Notes under the pieces: model-generated | What the model saw: only the letters and a program-made list of their open reading frames with translations | Told to the model about the DNA's origin: nothing | Database searches by the model: none | Position numbers and translations under genes: made by a program | Part shown: positions 25,016-33,927 of the stretch, in pieces | Layout: each line of letters starts with the position of its first letter | How positions within the stretch are numbered: the stretch's first letter is position 1 | Assembly: GCA_018064755.1 (NCBI GenBank) | Contig: JAGHUP010000004.1 | Span: 1-64,000, forward strand | Source: Candidatus Crickella equi | GTDB taxonomy: Bacteria; Bacillota; Clostridia; Peptostreptococcales; Anaerovoracaceae | Length of the DNA: 64,000 bases | Reading direction: 5' to 3'

Positions 25016-25681
25016 CTACAACATTTCTTCAAGTTCTTCTATATCATTTATTATTATTGTTCCACGTTTCAGGCTAACGATTCCTCTTTTCGCAAAACGA
25101 TTCAATTCTCTTGCGACGACTTCGCGAACAGAGTTGATTTCCTGTGCAACCTTCTCCTGCGTCGTTTTAAGCTCATTAGATTCAGTTGCTTCGCATTGCT
25201 CGACCAGATATGATGCCAGTCTTGTCTCCAGTGGTACAAATAGGATTTCCTCGAACACCGACATAACATTGGACAGTTTCTCTGCCGCCAGTTCATATGA
25301 CATAGCCTTAATCTCTGCATTCTTAGCAACCAGCTTAGCAAGGACCGGAGCAGGAATCACCATTAGATCCGTATCGGTCAGCGCTACCATCTGTGTTTCC
25401 TGCTTGATTCTTGACAGAACGCAGGATGCTGCGAGCACGCAGTAATCACCAGCCTTCATTTTGAAGATTGTAATTTCTCTGCCTTCCGGTGAAACAACAT
25501 ATGTCCTGATGTCTCCGGTAAGTACATATACGAAACCGAGGCAGGAATTTCCACCGTCGCATCTGCCGTGTATCGATTGACCCGCTTCATAGTGCTTAAC
25601 AACCGCGGAAGACTTGACCATCTCCTTATCTTCCTGATTAAGATTCTTCCAGAATGGAATCTTGGTAATATCAGTATTCAT
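25016..25681 (-). CDS. Crp/Fnr-family transcription regulator
   Basis: A 221-residue regulator. Start 25681 is chosen for the AAAGGAA site over an in-frame ATG at 25696. The cyclic-nucleotide-binding-like beta-barrel spans about 1-140 and contains cysteines ('CDGGNSCLGF', 'YCVLAASCVL'), the C-terminal winged helix about 145-215 contains the recognition helix 'EINSVREVVARELNRF'. Homologues in anaerobes respond to redox, haem or nitrosative signals. It heads an operon with a NrdD-like micro-protein and rubrerythrin. A perfect 15-bp palindrome about 55 bases upstream suggests autoregulation. Confidence 0.9.
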   Translation of the reverse strand: MNTDITKIPFWKNLNQEDKEMVKSSAVVKHYEAGQSIHGRCDGGNSCLGFVYVLTGDIRTYVVSPEGREITIFKMKAGDYCVLAASCVLSRIKQETQMVALTDTDLMVIPAPVLAKLVAKNAEIKAMSYELAAEKLSNVMSVFEEILFVPLETRLASYLVEQCEATESNELKTTQEKVAQEINSVREVVARELNRFAKRGIVSLKRGTIIINDIEELEEML

Positions 25682-25733
25682 AGTGTTTCCTTTCATTTAC
25701 ACCTACATTATACAGTAGCTATTATATCATTTC

Positions 25734-25748
25734 TGTAACTTTGTTACA
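25734..25748. promoter_or_regulatory. Putative Crp/Fnr operator
   Basis: Perfect palindrome TGTAAC-TTT-GTTACA upstream of the Crp/Fnr gene, overlapping the expected -35 zone of TATAAT boxes at about 25710 and 25725 (minus strand). Confidence 0.55.
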
Positions 25749-25754
25749 CAAAAA

Positions 25755-25783
25755 CAAGCGAGAATAAAAAATTTTCTCGCTTG
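25755..25783 (-). terminator. Terminator after the MoxR gene operon
   Basis: CAAGCGAGAA (25755-25764) pairs with TTCTCGCTTG (25774-25783); on the minus strand TTTTTG follows. It lies about 170 bases past the MoxR stop, between it and the Crp/Fnr promoter. Confidence 0.75.
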
Positions 25784-25956
25784 CTTTAGTATTAGGTGTT
25801 TCTTTATTTATTTGGGAATACAATTGGGTGAATCTTGTCCCCCTTTTGTATATTCAGGATTAACTCTGGATCAACTTGTTTGTTTTTCCTTTGTTGTGCC
25901 TAATTTAACAGAAAATTATTAAAGAATTATTAAAGAAGAATAATTTTTAAAATTTT

Positions 25957-27585
25957 TTATTTTTTTCTATCCAGCACGTAACTGAACCATGCTACGAACT
26001 CCGGTCCGAGCTTTTCAACAAGTGCTTCAGCCTCTTGTGGTTTCTTAGATGCTGCATACAGGCACTGCTGTGCAATCTGATACTTTCTAGATACTGTCAG
26101 GTGTTCAATCTCCTCGTCCGTATACTTCGCAAGATCAGTTATCTCTTCCTGAGCACGGAAGAATCTAATAAACGCCTCTGCTGTATCATGACCGAGAATT
26201 GGTTTGATTAATGCAAAATCATTATCTGAGCTGTCGAGGAGTCGCGATACCATCTCCCAACGACGTGGATCCGCATATCCTTCTGATCCGGTAAAGGCAG
26301 TTCTAAGATAGAGATCATTATTAGCCAAGAATTCCATTACATATGGATTGATTCTCTTGCCAACAGCCCATGGCATCCAGTTCTCTATGGTTGTCTTAAT
26401 GTAGATGTGAGCGAATCTGCCGAATAGTGGCTCGGCAAGATCATGGGCAACGCTCGATTCTTCTCTATCGTTTCCGGCAGCCACTATTCGAGCGTTCGCT
26501 GGAAGCGGCCAGCGGTTATTTACATATCTCTCCAGGACAATCTTAAAGATGATTGCCTGGATCTGCTTGGTAGCATTAGTCAGTTCATCGAAGAACAGTA
26601 TGTGCAGCTGGCCGTCTTCGCAGATTCGCTCGAGCTTAACCAGCCATACCGGCTTGATGTCAATTATCTCGTCCTTGGATTCATTGTAAATAGCACGGCC
26701 ATTTATAGTCTCTGGTGTTTCATTTACCAATTCTATATCAAGAACCTGAGGATCTATTTCCTTTACACGGTCACTCTTTCCGTCTCCAGCTAGTCCATGA
26801 ATGAAGATAGGAATATTAGCTTCAACGAAAGCTCTAATTGTATCCAGTTCATCGTGCTCACCGATATGATATGCTTTACCAATATCGCTGGAGCTTTCCT
26901 CCTCGTCATCTACAGCAAGAAGTTCCTCCAAGAACTTTTCATTTATATACTCACTTGCTTCCTTGTAATCAAGGCCTGCACAGATAGCTTTACCGCATAT
27001 GAGAAGTCTATTCACATCATCGTAATACCATCTAATTGGCTTAACCTCGAGGAACACCTCTTCAGTTATATTGGCAACGCTGCCATCAGACAGCTGAACA
27101 TAGCCATTTGCTTTTTCCTCTGTTACCGGAATTCTGACAAGTTCCTTGGCACCAAGTCTATATACATCTCTTGCCTCACCTGCGATAGTATATGTAGCAC
27201 CAGTCTTCTTCAGCTTGCCCTCTTTGAACTGTTTCTCCGCCATATCGCGCATTGATGATTCCAGCACATCACATGGGAAAGATCCCAGTTCTACAGTAAC
27301 AACATCGCTGAGCTTACGAGCATTACTGAGCAACTTCTCATCGCCCGGCTCAAGGACAATTGCAGGTCTAATTGCGCAAGTGTCGCATTTGTAATCACGG
27401 CCAAGTCTATCAGCGCATTCTCCATCCGCAAGGAAGTAGTTTACATTACCGCCATCGATAGAGAACCCCTCATCAGGCATAGTAATCAGAATCAGGTCAG
27501 TTGCCTGTGCTGTAGTTCCAATAACATGGAATATTGATAATGGACTATCAAATAATTGTTTATGTGATAAGAAAATCGACTTCAT
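25957..27585 (-). CDS. MoxR-type AAA ATPase with N-terminal extension
   Basis: A 542-residue protein. The C-terminal half is a MoxR/RavA-like AAA ATPase: Walker A 'GLAGDGKSD' (about residue 268), Walker B 'ILFFDELTNA', sensor region 'RIVAAGNDRE' and 'LFGRFAHIYI'. MoxR proteins act as chaperones that load cofactors or remodel partner proteins, usually with a VWA protein encoded next door, as here (26-base overlap). The N-terminal about 100 residues include 'DYKCDTCAIRPAIVL', similar to the end of DUF6273-type domains ('GVRPALWL'), an unusual fusion. No motif reveals the client. Confidence 0.82.
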   Translation of the reverse strand: MKSIFLSHKQLFDSPLSIFHVIGTTAQATDLILITMPDEGFSIDGGNVNYFLADGECADRLGRDYKCDTCAIRPAIVLEPGDEKLLSNARKLSDVVTVELGSFPCDVLESSMRDMAEKQFKEGKLKKTGATYTIAGEARDVYRLGAKELVRIPVTEEKANGYVQLSDGSVANITEEVFLEVKPIRWYYDDVNRLLICGKAICAGLDYKEASEYINEKFLEELLAVDDEEESSSDIGKAYHIGEHDELDTIRAFVEANIPIFIHGLAGDGKSDRVKEIDPQVLDIELVNETPETINGRAIYNESKDEIIDIKPVWLVKLERICEDGQLHILFFDELTNATKQIQAIIFKIVLERYVNNRWPLPANARIVAAGNDREESSVAHDLAEPLFGRFAHIYIKTTIENWMPWAVGKRINPYVMEFLANNDLYLRTAFTGSEGYADPRRWEMVSRLLDSSDNDFALIKPILGHDTAEAFIRFFRAQEEITDLAKYTDEEIEHLTVSRKYQIAQQCLYAASKKPQEAEALVEKLGPEFVAWFSYVLDRKK

Positions 27586-28648
27586 CTTTCTCTAACTCCT
27601 CTGGTTTATTTACATATATTACTTTGCCGCCCGGTGGGTTAACCGGTATATCGCTATACACAACCCATATCGCCTCGCAACGTGTCTCAGGCATCTCTGC
27701 ATATCCGTCAGTAAATATTATTCTTGTTTCAGCTTCACCGGTGAAAGCCTTTACGGCTGTTTCGAAATTAGTTCCACCTGAGCCTAATATCTGCAGTTTA
27801 TCTATATCCTTCTCGGAATGCAATTCCTGGAATCCATAGAATTCTGTATCAAAACATCCAACTTTGATAACAGTATCTTCTTTGAGCAAATCTTTAACGC
27901 CTCGCACGAAAGTCCTAAGAAGGTTCTCATCAATCGATGCACTCGTATCCAGAAGTATTTCTGCATGTGGAACTGGATATGCTTTGAACTGTTCAACGAG
28001 TATTCCGTCCCTTATCCTATCTGCCGGGAACCAATCATAATCCAGCTGCATGCTCGGTTCAATCATCTTGGCAAGACCGGCTACCGCCTGTGCAACTCCA
28101 GGCTCATCGATTTCACGCTCCTGTCCACCCTGATAATCTCCCGCTGATTTAATTACATCCTTGAGCTTCTTCTTCGGCGCAATGACTGCTGTCGCATCAT
28201 CATTCAGATCTCTGTCATCGCTAGGCTCATCATTAGCATCGCTATCTGCCAACACATCGAACAGCAGATCATACATCTCCTCTGCGCTCAACTTCTTGGC
28301 ATCCTCAAACCTCATCAGATTGTCCGGAGCCTCAAATCCGTCATCAATCAAGAGCTCGTTAACAACCAGATTGCAAACGATGTTCCATATCCTTCGATTG
28401 CGATCTCTTCCCCTCTGCTGGTGAGCCAGCTGAATATGAAGAAGTTGCTGCGCAATCATGAAAGCCTGTTCCTTCTCGGACAGTTTGCTCATCCTGCGAA
28501 GATTATAGTAAATGGTTTTGTCCCTATATCCGACCGGATTGGCATTCTTACTATCCTGGAATTCGATTACTTTAATCAGTTCTTCCCACTCCGGGCACTT
28601 CTTCAGAATATTCTGTTGTGTTTCATATAGATCAAATTCTACTTCCAT
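27560..28648 (-). CDS. VWA-domain protein with degenerate metallopeptidase-like region (DUF2201 type)
   Basis: A 362-residue partner of the MoxR ATPase. The C-terminal half is a von Willebrand A-like domain with a complete MIDAS start 'LLDTSASID' (DxSxS) and 'GSGGTNFETAVKAF'. The N-terminal region resembles the putative metallopeptidase domain of DUF2201 proteins: 'IAQQLLHIQLAHQQRG' followed by 'IWNIVCNLVVNELLI'. The usual HExxH is QQLLH here (Q67, Q68), so zinc-dependent catalysis is probably lost. It overlaps the MoxR gene and follows the MFS gene by 8 bases. Confidence 0.8.
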   Translation of the reverse strand: MEVEFDLYETQQNILKKCPEWEELIKVIEFQDSKNANPVGYRDKTIYYNLRRMSKLSEKEQAFMIAQQLLHIQLAHQQRGRDRNRRIWNIVCNLVVNELLIDDGFEAPDNLMRFEDAKKLSAEEMYDLLFDVLADSDANDEPSDDRDLNDDATAVIAPKKKLKDVIKSAGDYQGGQEREIDEPGVAQAVAGLAKMIEPSMQLDYDWFPADRIRDGILVEQFKAYPVPHAEILLDTSASIDENLLRTFVRGVKDLLKEDTVIKVGCFDTEFYGFQELHSEKDIDKLQILGSGGTNFETAVKAFTGEAETRIIFTDGYAEMPETRCEAIWVVYSDIPVNPPGGKVIYVNKPEELEKDEVDFLIT

Positions 28649-28656
28649 CTTAATAT

Positions 28657-30045
28657 CTAATTCTTATTTCTTGCCGCTGACATTATTGTTCCCGCAACAC
28701 ACAGTACCACGAACACCCCAAAGCATATTCTAATTGTATTGATCAGCACCGTATTGCTTGCCTCCTGCAGCGGAACATTGCCAAGTCTTAGGTTAACAAT
28801 GACCGTAACTATACACATACTGAGCGATTGCCCCACAGTTCTCATTGTAGCGAGCACCGAGTTACCCATCGCTCTGTCCTGCACGCCAAGTCTTGCATTA
28901 ATAGCGTTGGTATTAGGTGACGAGAACAGTGCAAAACCCACTCCTCCTATTGCGAGAGCGATTACGACGAATGCGACGGAGTATTGCTGCATCGTAACTA
29001 TGAACAATACCAGTGTCACAATACAACATATCATTCCCGAAGTTGCCAGTTTGTATGGAACAATCCTATCTGAGAGTTTACCCATGCTTGGCGAGAATAC
29101 CGCTTGCATAACAGGCATTGTAACAAGGATTACTCCTGCTGTCTGTGAGCTGAAACCTAGAGCTACCTGTAGATAAATGCTAATCAAATAACTTATAGCA
29201 AACGTTGCTCCATAATTCAGCAGTGCTGCCAAATTGGACAAACCGAGCTCTCTATCATGTATGAACATACCTATCTTAATAATAGGCAACTCCTGCTTAA
29301 ACTCATTCTTAACAAATACCGCGCCAAGTAGCAGTGACAAGATAATCAAAGCATATGCCAGTTTACTGCTTCCAACGAGAGATATTCCGTATAGCAGCAT
29401 GAATATCATTGGAACATATAGAACGGTTCCTACATAGTCAAGACTACTCTTGTCTGCCATCTTCTCTGGCTTGTCATCAGGTGTTCCTTTCATAGCCAGA
29501 ATTAGTGCTGCTACTGATATAATTCCTGAGAAGATGAATATATAATGCCAACCCAGATTATGATTGATAATTCCGCCAATTACCGGACCAGCAGAAAGGC
29601 CCACATAAGTCGCTGCTGTCGACAGACCTAGTGCCTTGCCCCTCTGATTTGGCGGATAAGCCTCAATGATAATAGGATTGTTGGTAGCAAATATCATTGC
29701 AGCAAATATTCCCTGTAAAGCTCTTAACATCAGCAGCAGCTGAATACTATTCACCATCATGCACAGGAATGTCAGAACGCCAAAACCACCAAGTCCCAGC
29801 TTGAGCATTCTCGCTTTGCCCGTGATGTCAGCGAGCTTGCCAAGTGGAACACAAAAAGCTGCAACTGTCAGTGTATAGATTGTTACAACCCAGCCTACAG
29901 TTCCAGCTCCAACATTAAACTCAGCGCTTATATTTGGAATAGACAAATTGAGCGCACTACTCATGAAAGTAGTCAGAAATGCCGTTGTAACGGTCACTCT
30001 TGTTATTCTCTTTCTTGTAACTTCTATTTGTCTATTACTTTCCAA
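28657..30045 (-). CDS. MFS transporter, DHA2-like exporter
   Basis: A 462-residue major facilitator protein with 14 predicted segments. The 'GWVVTIYTLTVAAFCVPLGKLADITGKARM' region (first part shown) contains the A-motif 'GKLADITGK', and 'GLSAGPVIGGII' is the antiporter motif C, both typical of drug:H+ antiporters. TTG start at 30045 with AGGAT before it; the preceding EamA gene ends 6 bases upstream. It likely exports a toxic or secreted small molecule; the substrate is unknown. Confidence 0.85.
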   Translation of the reverse strand: MESNRQIEVTRKRITRVTVTTAFLTTFMSSALNLSIPNISAEFNVGAGTVGWVVTIYTLTVAAFCVPLGKLADITGKARMLKLGLGGFGVLTFLCMMVNSIQLLLMLRALQGIFAAMIFATNNPIIIEAYPPNQRGKALGLSTAATYVGLSAGPVIGGIINHNLGWHYIFIFSGIISVAALILAMKGTPDDKPEKMADKSSLDYVGTVLYVPMIFMLLYGISLVGSSKLAYALIILSLLLGAVFVKNEFKQELPIIKIGMFIHDRELGLSNLAALLNYGATFAISYLISIYLQVALGFSSQTAGVILVTMPVMQAVFSPSMGKLSDRIVPYKLATSGMICCIVTLVLFIVTMQQYSVAFVVIALAIGGVGFALFSSPNTNAINARLGVQDRAMGNSVLATMRTVGQSLSMCIVTVIVNLRLGNVPLQEASNTVLINTIRICFGVFVVLCVAGTIMSAARNKN

Positions 30046-30051
30046 TTTATC

Positions 30052-30984
30052 CTATTCACTCTTTTCTTTATGATGTCCCAACAGTAGTTTGAAATCTATC
30101 TGATTAGCTGTTACCGCAATGAATATCAACAGACATCCGAACAACTCTCTCATCGGCATCATCTCGCCCAAGATGATTGCTCCGAATACTGCACTGAATA
30201 CAGACTCAAGTCCCATAATAAGAGCGGCAGATGTCGCATCAGTGAACCTCTGTCCAACGATCTGTGCGGTATTGCCAATTGTGCAAGTTACGAATGCACA
30301 CAGTACCAAAGCAGGCAAACATGCAATGAATTGACTTAACTCCGGATGTTCAATCGGAATAGACATTGCAAGTCCAACTATTCCAAGAAAGATCATCTGA
30401 AATACGGCAATGACAATTCCATTAGACTTATCTGTGAACTCATTAACCGTAACAATATGCGCCGCAAATCCTACTGCTCCGCCAAGAAGCAATAAATCGC
30501 CTACGCTGATTCCACCAAGCCCTTTATTAAGACTTAAGAAACCAAATCCAAACAATGCCAAGATGATACAGAATGCAGACTTCTTCTTAATCCTGTTTCC
30601 TACCAAGAGTCCAACAATCGGAGTCAGCACTACATACATCGATGTAATAAATCCGGATTTACCAGCGGATACTGTTGCCAGTCCCAGCGATTGCAACATA
30701 CTTGCTACTGTGAAAATAACGCCGCAGTATATTCCACCTTTTATCGCTTTCTTACATCTGAACTCCAGAACACGATGTCTATTCTGAGTTTTATCGAAAT
30801 ATTTACTAGCTTTGAGCGAATACATTAATAACGGCAACAGAAAAACCCCACCGAGCAGTTCTCTCAGTGCATTGAACGTCATCGGTGGAATGACCTCGGT
30901 TCCCAGCTTTCTGATTGCGAATCCTGAGCCCCAAGCCATAGCCGTTATTAACAATAACAAATTTCCCTTTAATTTATTACTCAA
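30052..30984 (-). CDS. EamA/DMT-family permease
   Basis: A 310-residue ten-segment drug/metabolite transporter with two EamA repeats ('LITAMAWGSGFAIRKLG' and 'LESVFSAVFGAIILGEMM'). The TTG start overlaps the TGA of the next EamA gene upstream, with GGAGAGA before it. It is one of two EamA permeases in tandem, but the two are not close copies. Confidence 0.85.
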   Translation of the reverse strand: MSNKLKGNLLLLITAMAWGSGFAIRKLGTEVIPPMTFNALRELLGGVFLLPLLMYSLKASKYFDKTQNRHRVLEFRCKKAIKGGIYCGVIFTVASMLQSLGLATVSAGKSGFITSMYVVLTPIVGLLVGNRIKKKSAFCIILALFGFGFLSLNKGLGGISVGDLLLLGGAVGFAAHIVTVNEFTDKSNGIVIAVFQMIFLGIVGLAMSIPIEHPELSQFIACLPALVLCAFVTCTIGNTAQIVGQRFTDATSAALIMGLESVFSAVFGAIILGEMMPMRELFGCLLIFIAVTANQIDFKLLLGHHKEKSE

Positions 30985-31901
30985 TCGTGATTTCTCTCCG
31001 CCATACTATTGGCAATATATACTCCTACAATGATAACAACCACTCCAACGAACTGAAGTGCATTGAACTGCTCGTGCAGTATCAATATTCCAGTCATAAT
31101 CGATATCGCTGTCGATATGCCCGAGAATGACGCATTACGGCTAGCACCTATCTTAGATATAGTAATGTTGGTCAAGAAGAATGCCAGCATTGAGCATCCC
31201 ACTCCTTCGTATATGACCGTAAATGCAAAATCATGATGGACTAACGGCAATGTAACAAGTCCAGTTAGGTCTCCATTGTGAGCAGCCTCAATAACTGCCG
31301 CAGTTCCGTATGCCAGAGCGCCGGCTGCGAGCATTACAAAAGTTAGCTCTGCGCTGGAATACTCCGTTGCCTTCTCCACCTGCACGCTGTACAGAGAATA
31401 AAATACAATCGCGCCTAAGAGACACATATATCCTATCACGGAGAAGCTTACCGAAGCGCTTACTGCGAATACAGTTATCATTACACCAGCTACAGTGGTA
31501 ATGATTCCGGATAACTGGCGAGTACCAGGCTTCTCTTTCAAGATGAGCGAGGATGCTATTACTGCGCCAATCGGAATGCATGCAATTAACACCGCACTCT
31601 CCGAAGCCGATGTAAGATAAACTCCATAGGTCTCGCCTATGAAATATAGCACTGGATACAGTAGTGCAATTCCGATTAAAGGCTTGATACTCTTGCCCTT
31701 TAGATCAATCTTCATTAGCCCCGTTAATACACACACTAACGCTGCTACGAAGGCTATTGTGAATCTCCATCCAAGTAGTGCCCATGGGCTTGCTACATCC
31801 GCACTTCCTCTCGTGAGCATGAAACTGAATCCAAATATCGTCTGGCATCCTAGTGCACACAGGACTCCGATTATTGTATTGTTTTTGGACCTGTTATTCA
31901 T
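30981..31901 (-). CDS. EamA/DMT-family permease
   Basis: A 306-residue ten-segment EamA permease. The ATG at 31901 overlaps the stop of the nitroreductase gene by 8 bases, indicating coupled translation. Substrate unknown. Together with the second EamA and the MFS gene it makes an operon with three different carriers. Confidence 0.85.
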   Translation of the reverse strand: MNNRSKNNTIIGVLCALGCQTIFGFSFMLTRGSADVASPWALLGWRFTIAFVAALVCVLTGLMKIDLKGKSIKPLIGIALLYPVLYFIGETYGVYLTSASESAVLIACIPIGAVIASSLILKEKPGTRQLSGIITTVAGVMITVFAVSASVSFSVIGYMCLLGAIVFYSLYSVQVEKATEYSSAELTFVMLAAGALAYGTAAVIEAAHNGDLTGLVTLPLVHHDFAFTVIYEGVGCSMLAFFLTNITISKIGASRNASFSGISTAISIMTGILILHEQFNALQFVGVVVIIVGVYIANSMAERNHD

Positions 31902-32547
31902 TACAGTTTTTGTATCCGACTTCGAAGTTGTATTTCACAATTCCTAGGTCTACCTTGATGAACGGCCCTTTACCATCAGCAGTAATTACCGGCTGTCCAT
32001 CCACTGAACTGATCTTAAACTTTTGCTGATTAACTGCAGTTGGTGCAGCCAAAGCAGCATCTACTCCATTACGAAATGCTTCCGATATGTCGCTAATGTC
32101 ACATACCTCGTTAATGGTTTTGGACTTGTGTGGCTTGCCGGAATCATTACCATAACCAACAGCAATAGTAATTACCGGACGTTCGTCAGCAGATAGAACA
32201 ATGTCTAATCCGCCCTTCTTGAACATGCCAACCCAACAGGTATTCAAACCAATAGACTGCAGATATAGCACCAATTTCTCACCATAATACCCGCAATTCT
32301 CGTCAAGCTCATCAGTATCCTTGCCTGCAAGAACTATATAGCCAGGATCACCTTTCCAACCAATCAACTTCATCATAGGGCTGGTGAACACCTTGCGTGA
32401 ACTCTCACGGAACTCAATACGAATACCGGACTCCTGCTGCAACTCATCGATTGCTGCCATCATTTTGTCCAGCACTTCGCCTTCTATTTTCTTGTCACTG
32501 TACGAACGCACCGAATGACGCTCGTAGATCATTTTCAATTCATTCAT
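31894..32547 (-). CDS. Nitroreductase-family protein
   Basis: A 217-residue FMN-dependent nitroreductase-like protein: N-terminal 'YERHSVRSYSDKKIEG' (flavin-binding RxSxR-like) and 'SIGLNTCWVGMFK' before 'VITIAVGYG'. It resembles the short 'nitroreductase family' group with an extended C-terminus. It heads the operon with EamA, EamA, MFS, VWA and MoxR genes. Likely NAD(P)H-dependent reduction of quinones or nitro compounds. GGAAGG lies upstream of the ATG. A TATAAT at 32586-32591 may be the promoter, with no clear -35. Confidence 0.82.
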   Translation of the reverse strand: MNELKMIYERHSVRSYSDKKIEGEVLDKMMAAIDELQQESGIRIEFRESSRKVFTSPMMKLIGWKGDPGYIVLAGKDTDELDENCGYYGEKLVLYLQSIGLNTCWVGMFKKGGLDIVLSADERPVITIAVGYGNDSGKPHKSKTINEVCDISDISEAFRNGVDAALAAPTAVNQQKFKISSVDGQPVITADGKGPFIKVDLGIVKYNFEVGYKNCNE

Positions 32548-32607
32548 TATGCATTAACCTTCCTGCTCATTCCTTGTACATAAAGATTATACATCATTAT
32601 AAAAAAA

Positions 32608-32638
32608 GAAAAAACGCTGACCTTTATAAGATCAGCGT
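32608..32638 (-). terminator. Terminator behind tRNA-fMet 3' copy C
   Basis: ACGCTGACC (32614-32622) pairs with GATCAGCGT (32630-32638); minus-strand T-run follows. This was probably the original terminator of the tRNA cluster before insertion. Confidence 0.75.
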
Positions 32639-32644
32639 AAATAA

Positions 32645-32682
32645 TTGGTTGCGGGGGGAGGACTTGAACCTCCGACCTCCGG
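32645..32682 (-). repeat. Attachment-site copy C: 3' end of tRNA-fMet
   Basis: 38 bases identical to the 3' end of the complete tRNA-fMet gene, from CCA through the T arm to the 3' side of the anticodon stem. No 5' half follows, so it is not a functional tRNA. It marks the left end of the accessory region. Confidence 0.9.
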
Positions 32683-32825
32683 TCCACCTGAGCCTACAGT
32701 TCGCTCAACTCCAGCAATTCCAATGGTTTGAGCATTATTTGTGTTGGAAAAGGCTATAGTTTTACTTAATCTACTTTTTGTTACCTTATGTTACTTTAGG
32801 TCACACACATTCCCTTATACTTAAC

Positions 32826-32847
32826 TTTGGTGGCAATTTGGTGGCAA
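32826..32847. repeat. Tandem 11-mers TTTGGTGGCAA (left arm)
   Basis: Two adjacent perfect copies, 32826-32836 and 32837-32847. A third copy lies at 38552-38562 with about 20 bases of shared context (TATACnTAAC before it). Probable arm-type binding sites of the integrase that mobilised this element. Confidence 0.65.
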
Positions 32848-32850
32848 TCA

Positions 32851-33888
32851 CTAAGCCTGTTCAAGAATATTTAGCATGTTATCAATCTTTAAAAGTAATT
32901 CATCAAATCCTATTATACTTATACTTCTAAGCTCATTTCTATATGAGTCAAACACTTCTCTTTTATCCGGTTCTAATAATCCAACGTTACCAACCACCAG
33001 AATGCAATCTATATTATTAGCATTAAACTTCTCCCCATTCTTATCTGCGTTCATATATAACTGGGAGTAATTATTTAACAATGTTTCCTTTTGCTTGATA
33101 AGTTGATTAACCCCACCACTAACCTCATCTGAAATTGTGTGCACTTGGCGGTATGGTTTACCAATTAAAGGTTTCTTCGGAGATTTTATTTCGATAATAG
33201 AAACATTATTGGTGATACTGTTTTTATATATAAAGTCGGAATACTGACCGCCATTATCATCAAGACTTTTTCCACCCAAATACTTTTTCCCATCGAATAA
33301 CATTACAGGTGCATGAAACAGCTGTGCAAGAATCCATGCATTATCCTCAAAAAACTTTTGCCAATAATCACGTTCACTGTCATTCTCTAGATTGTTTTCA
33401 ATTTGTTCCTTCGCGCGTCTTAGATTTTCAAGATTTAGTGCTACGTTAATGTCATTTAAGTCAAGAGTAGCTAAGACCTCAAGCAAGTCTTCTCTATTGT
33501 CAATAAGTGACTTTATTTGTTCTAGTCTTTGATCTCTTTCAACATATGTTATCTCTGAAAACGGATTCGTTTGCTTTCCATTTAATAACAAATAATATGA
33601 ATATAAACCTTTTGCTAGGTTATATGTTTCCTCGGTATCTAAAGCTATCTCAATCAACTCATTTGATGAAACATCCTTTCTACCAAATTTCTCAACATCT
33701 TCAAATGACTCTATTTTCTTTGTCTTTTTCTTGATAATCAGGGTGCCCTTAATATTTTTATTTAAGTCATTATAATTATCGACCTGTTTCCCTTCGAAAG
33801 AAACCTGTACTCTCTCCCTTTCACTAAGGATAATAGGCGTTATGGTAGATGTTCTAAAACTTTCTGGCGTTATAGTTATGCTCTTCAT
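32851..33888 (-). CDS. sduA: Shedu-type anti-phage nuclease
   Basis: A 345-residue protein ending in a DUF4263/Shedu nuclease domain: 'YWQKFFEDNAWILAQLF' , 'GGKSLDDNGGQYSDFIYKN' and 'VSIIEIKSPKKPL' give the D and ExK of a PD-(D/E)XK site (residues about 175-255). The first about 170 residues are the variable sensor part seen in Shedu proteins. Shedu is a single-gene phage defence that nicks or degrades DNA or RNA when triggered. GGAGGATAA precedes the ATG. It lies 40 bases behind the methyltransferase gene, in the same direction as the restriction genes. Confidence 0.88.
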   Translation of the reverse strand: MKSITITPESFRTSTITPIILSERERVQVSFEGKQVDNYNDLNKNIKGTLIIKKKTKKIESFEDVEKFGRKDVSSNELIEIALDTEETYNLAKGLYSYYLLLNGKQTNPFSEITYVERDQRLEQIKSLIDNREDLLEVLATLDLNDINVALNLENLRRAKEQIENNLENDSERDYWQKFFEDNAWILAQLFHAPVMLFDGKKYLGGKSLDDNGGQYSDFIYKNSITNNVSIIEIKSPKKPLIGKPYRQVHTISDEVSGGVNQLIKQKETLLNNYSQLYMNADKNGEKFNANNIDCILVVGNVGLLEPDKREVFDSYRNELRSISIIGFDELLLKIDNMLNILEQA

Positions 33889-33927
33889 TTATCCTCCGAA
33901 AATGACGTATCTATATTTTCTATTATA

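Noticed and set aside
32586..32591. Strong promoter for the nitroreductase operon
   Set aside because: A TATAAT is present, but the -35 place is a homopolymer within the terminator; too weak to list as a promoter.
32645..32682. tRNA gene at the left repeat
   Set aside because: Only the 3' part of tRNA-fMet is present; the 5' half, D arm and complete anticodon arm are missing. Treated as an attachment-site copy.
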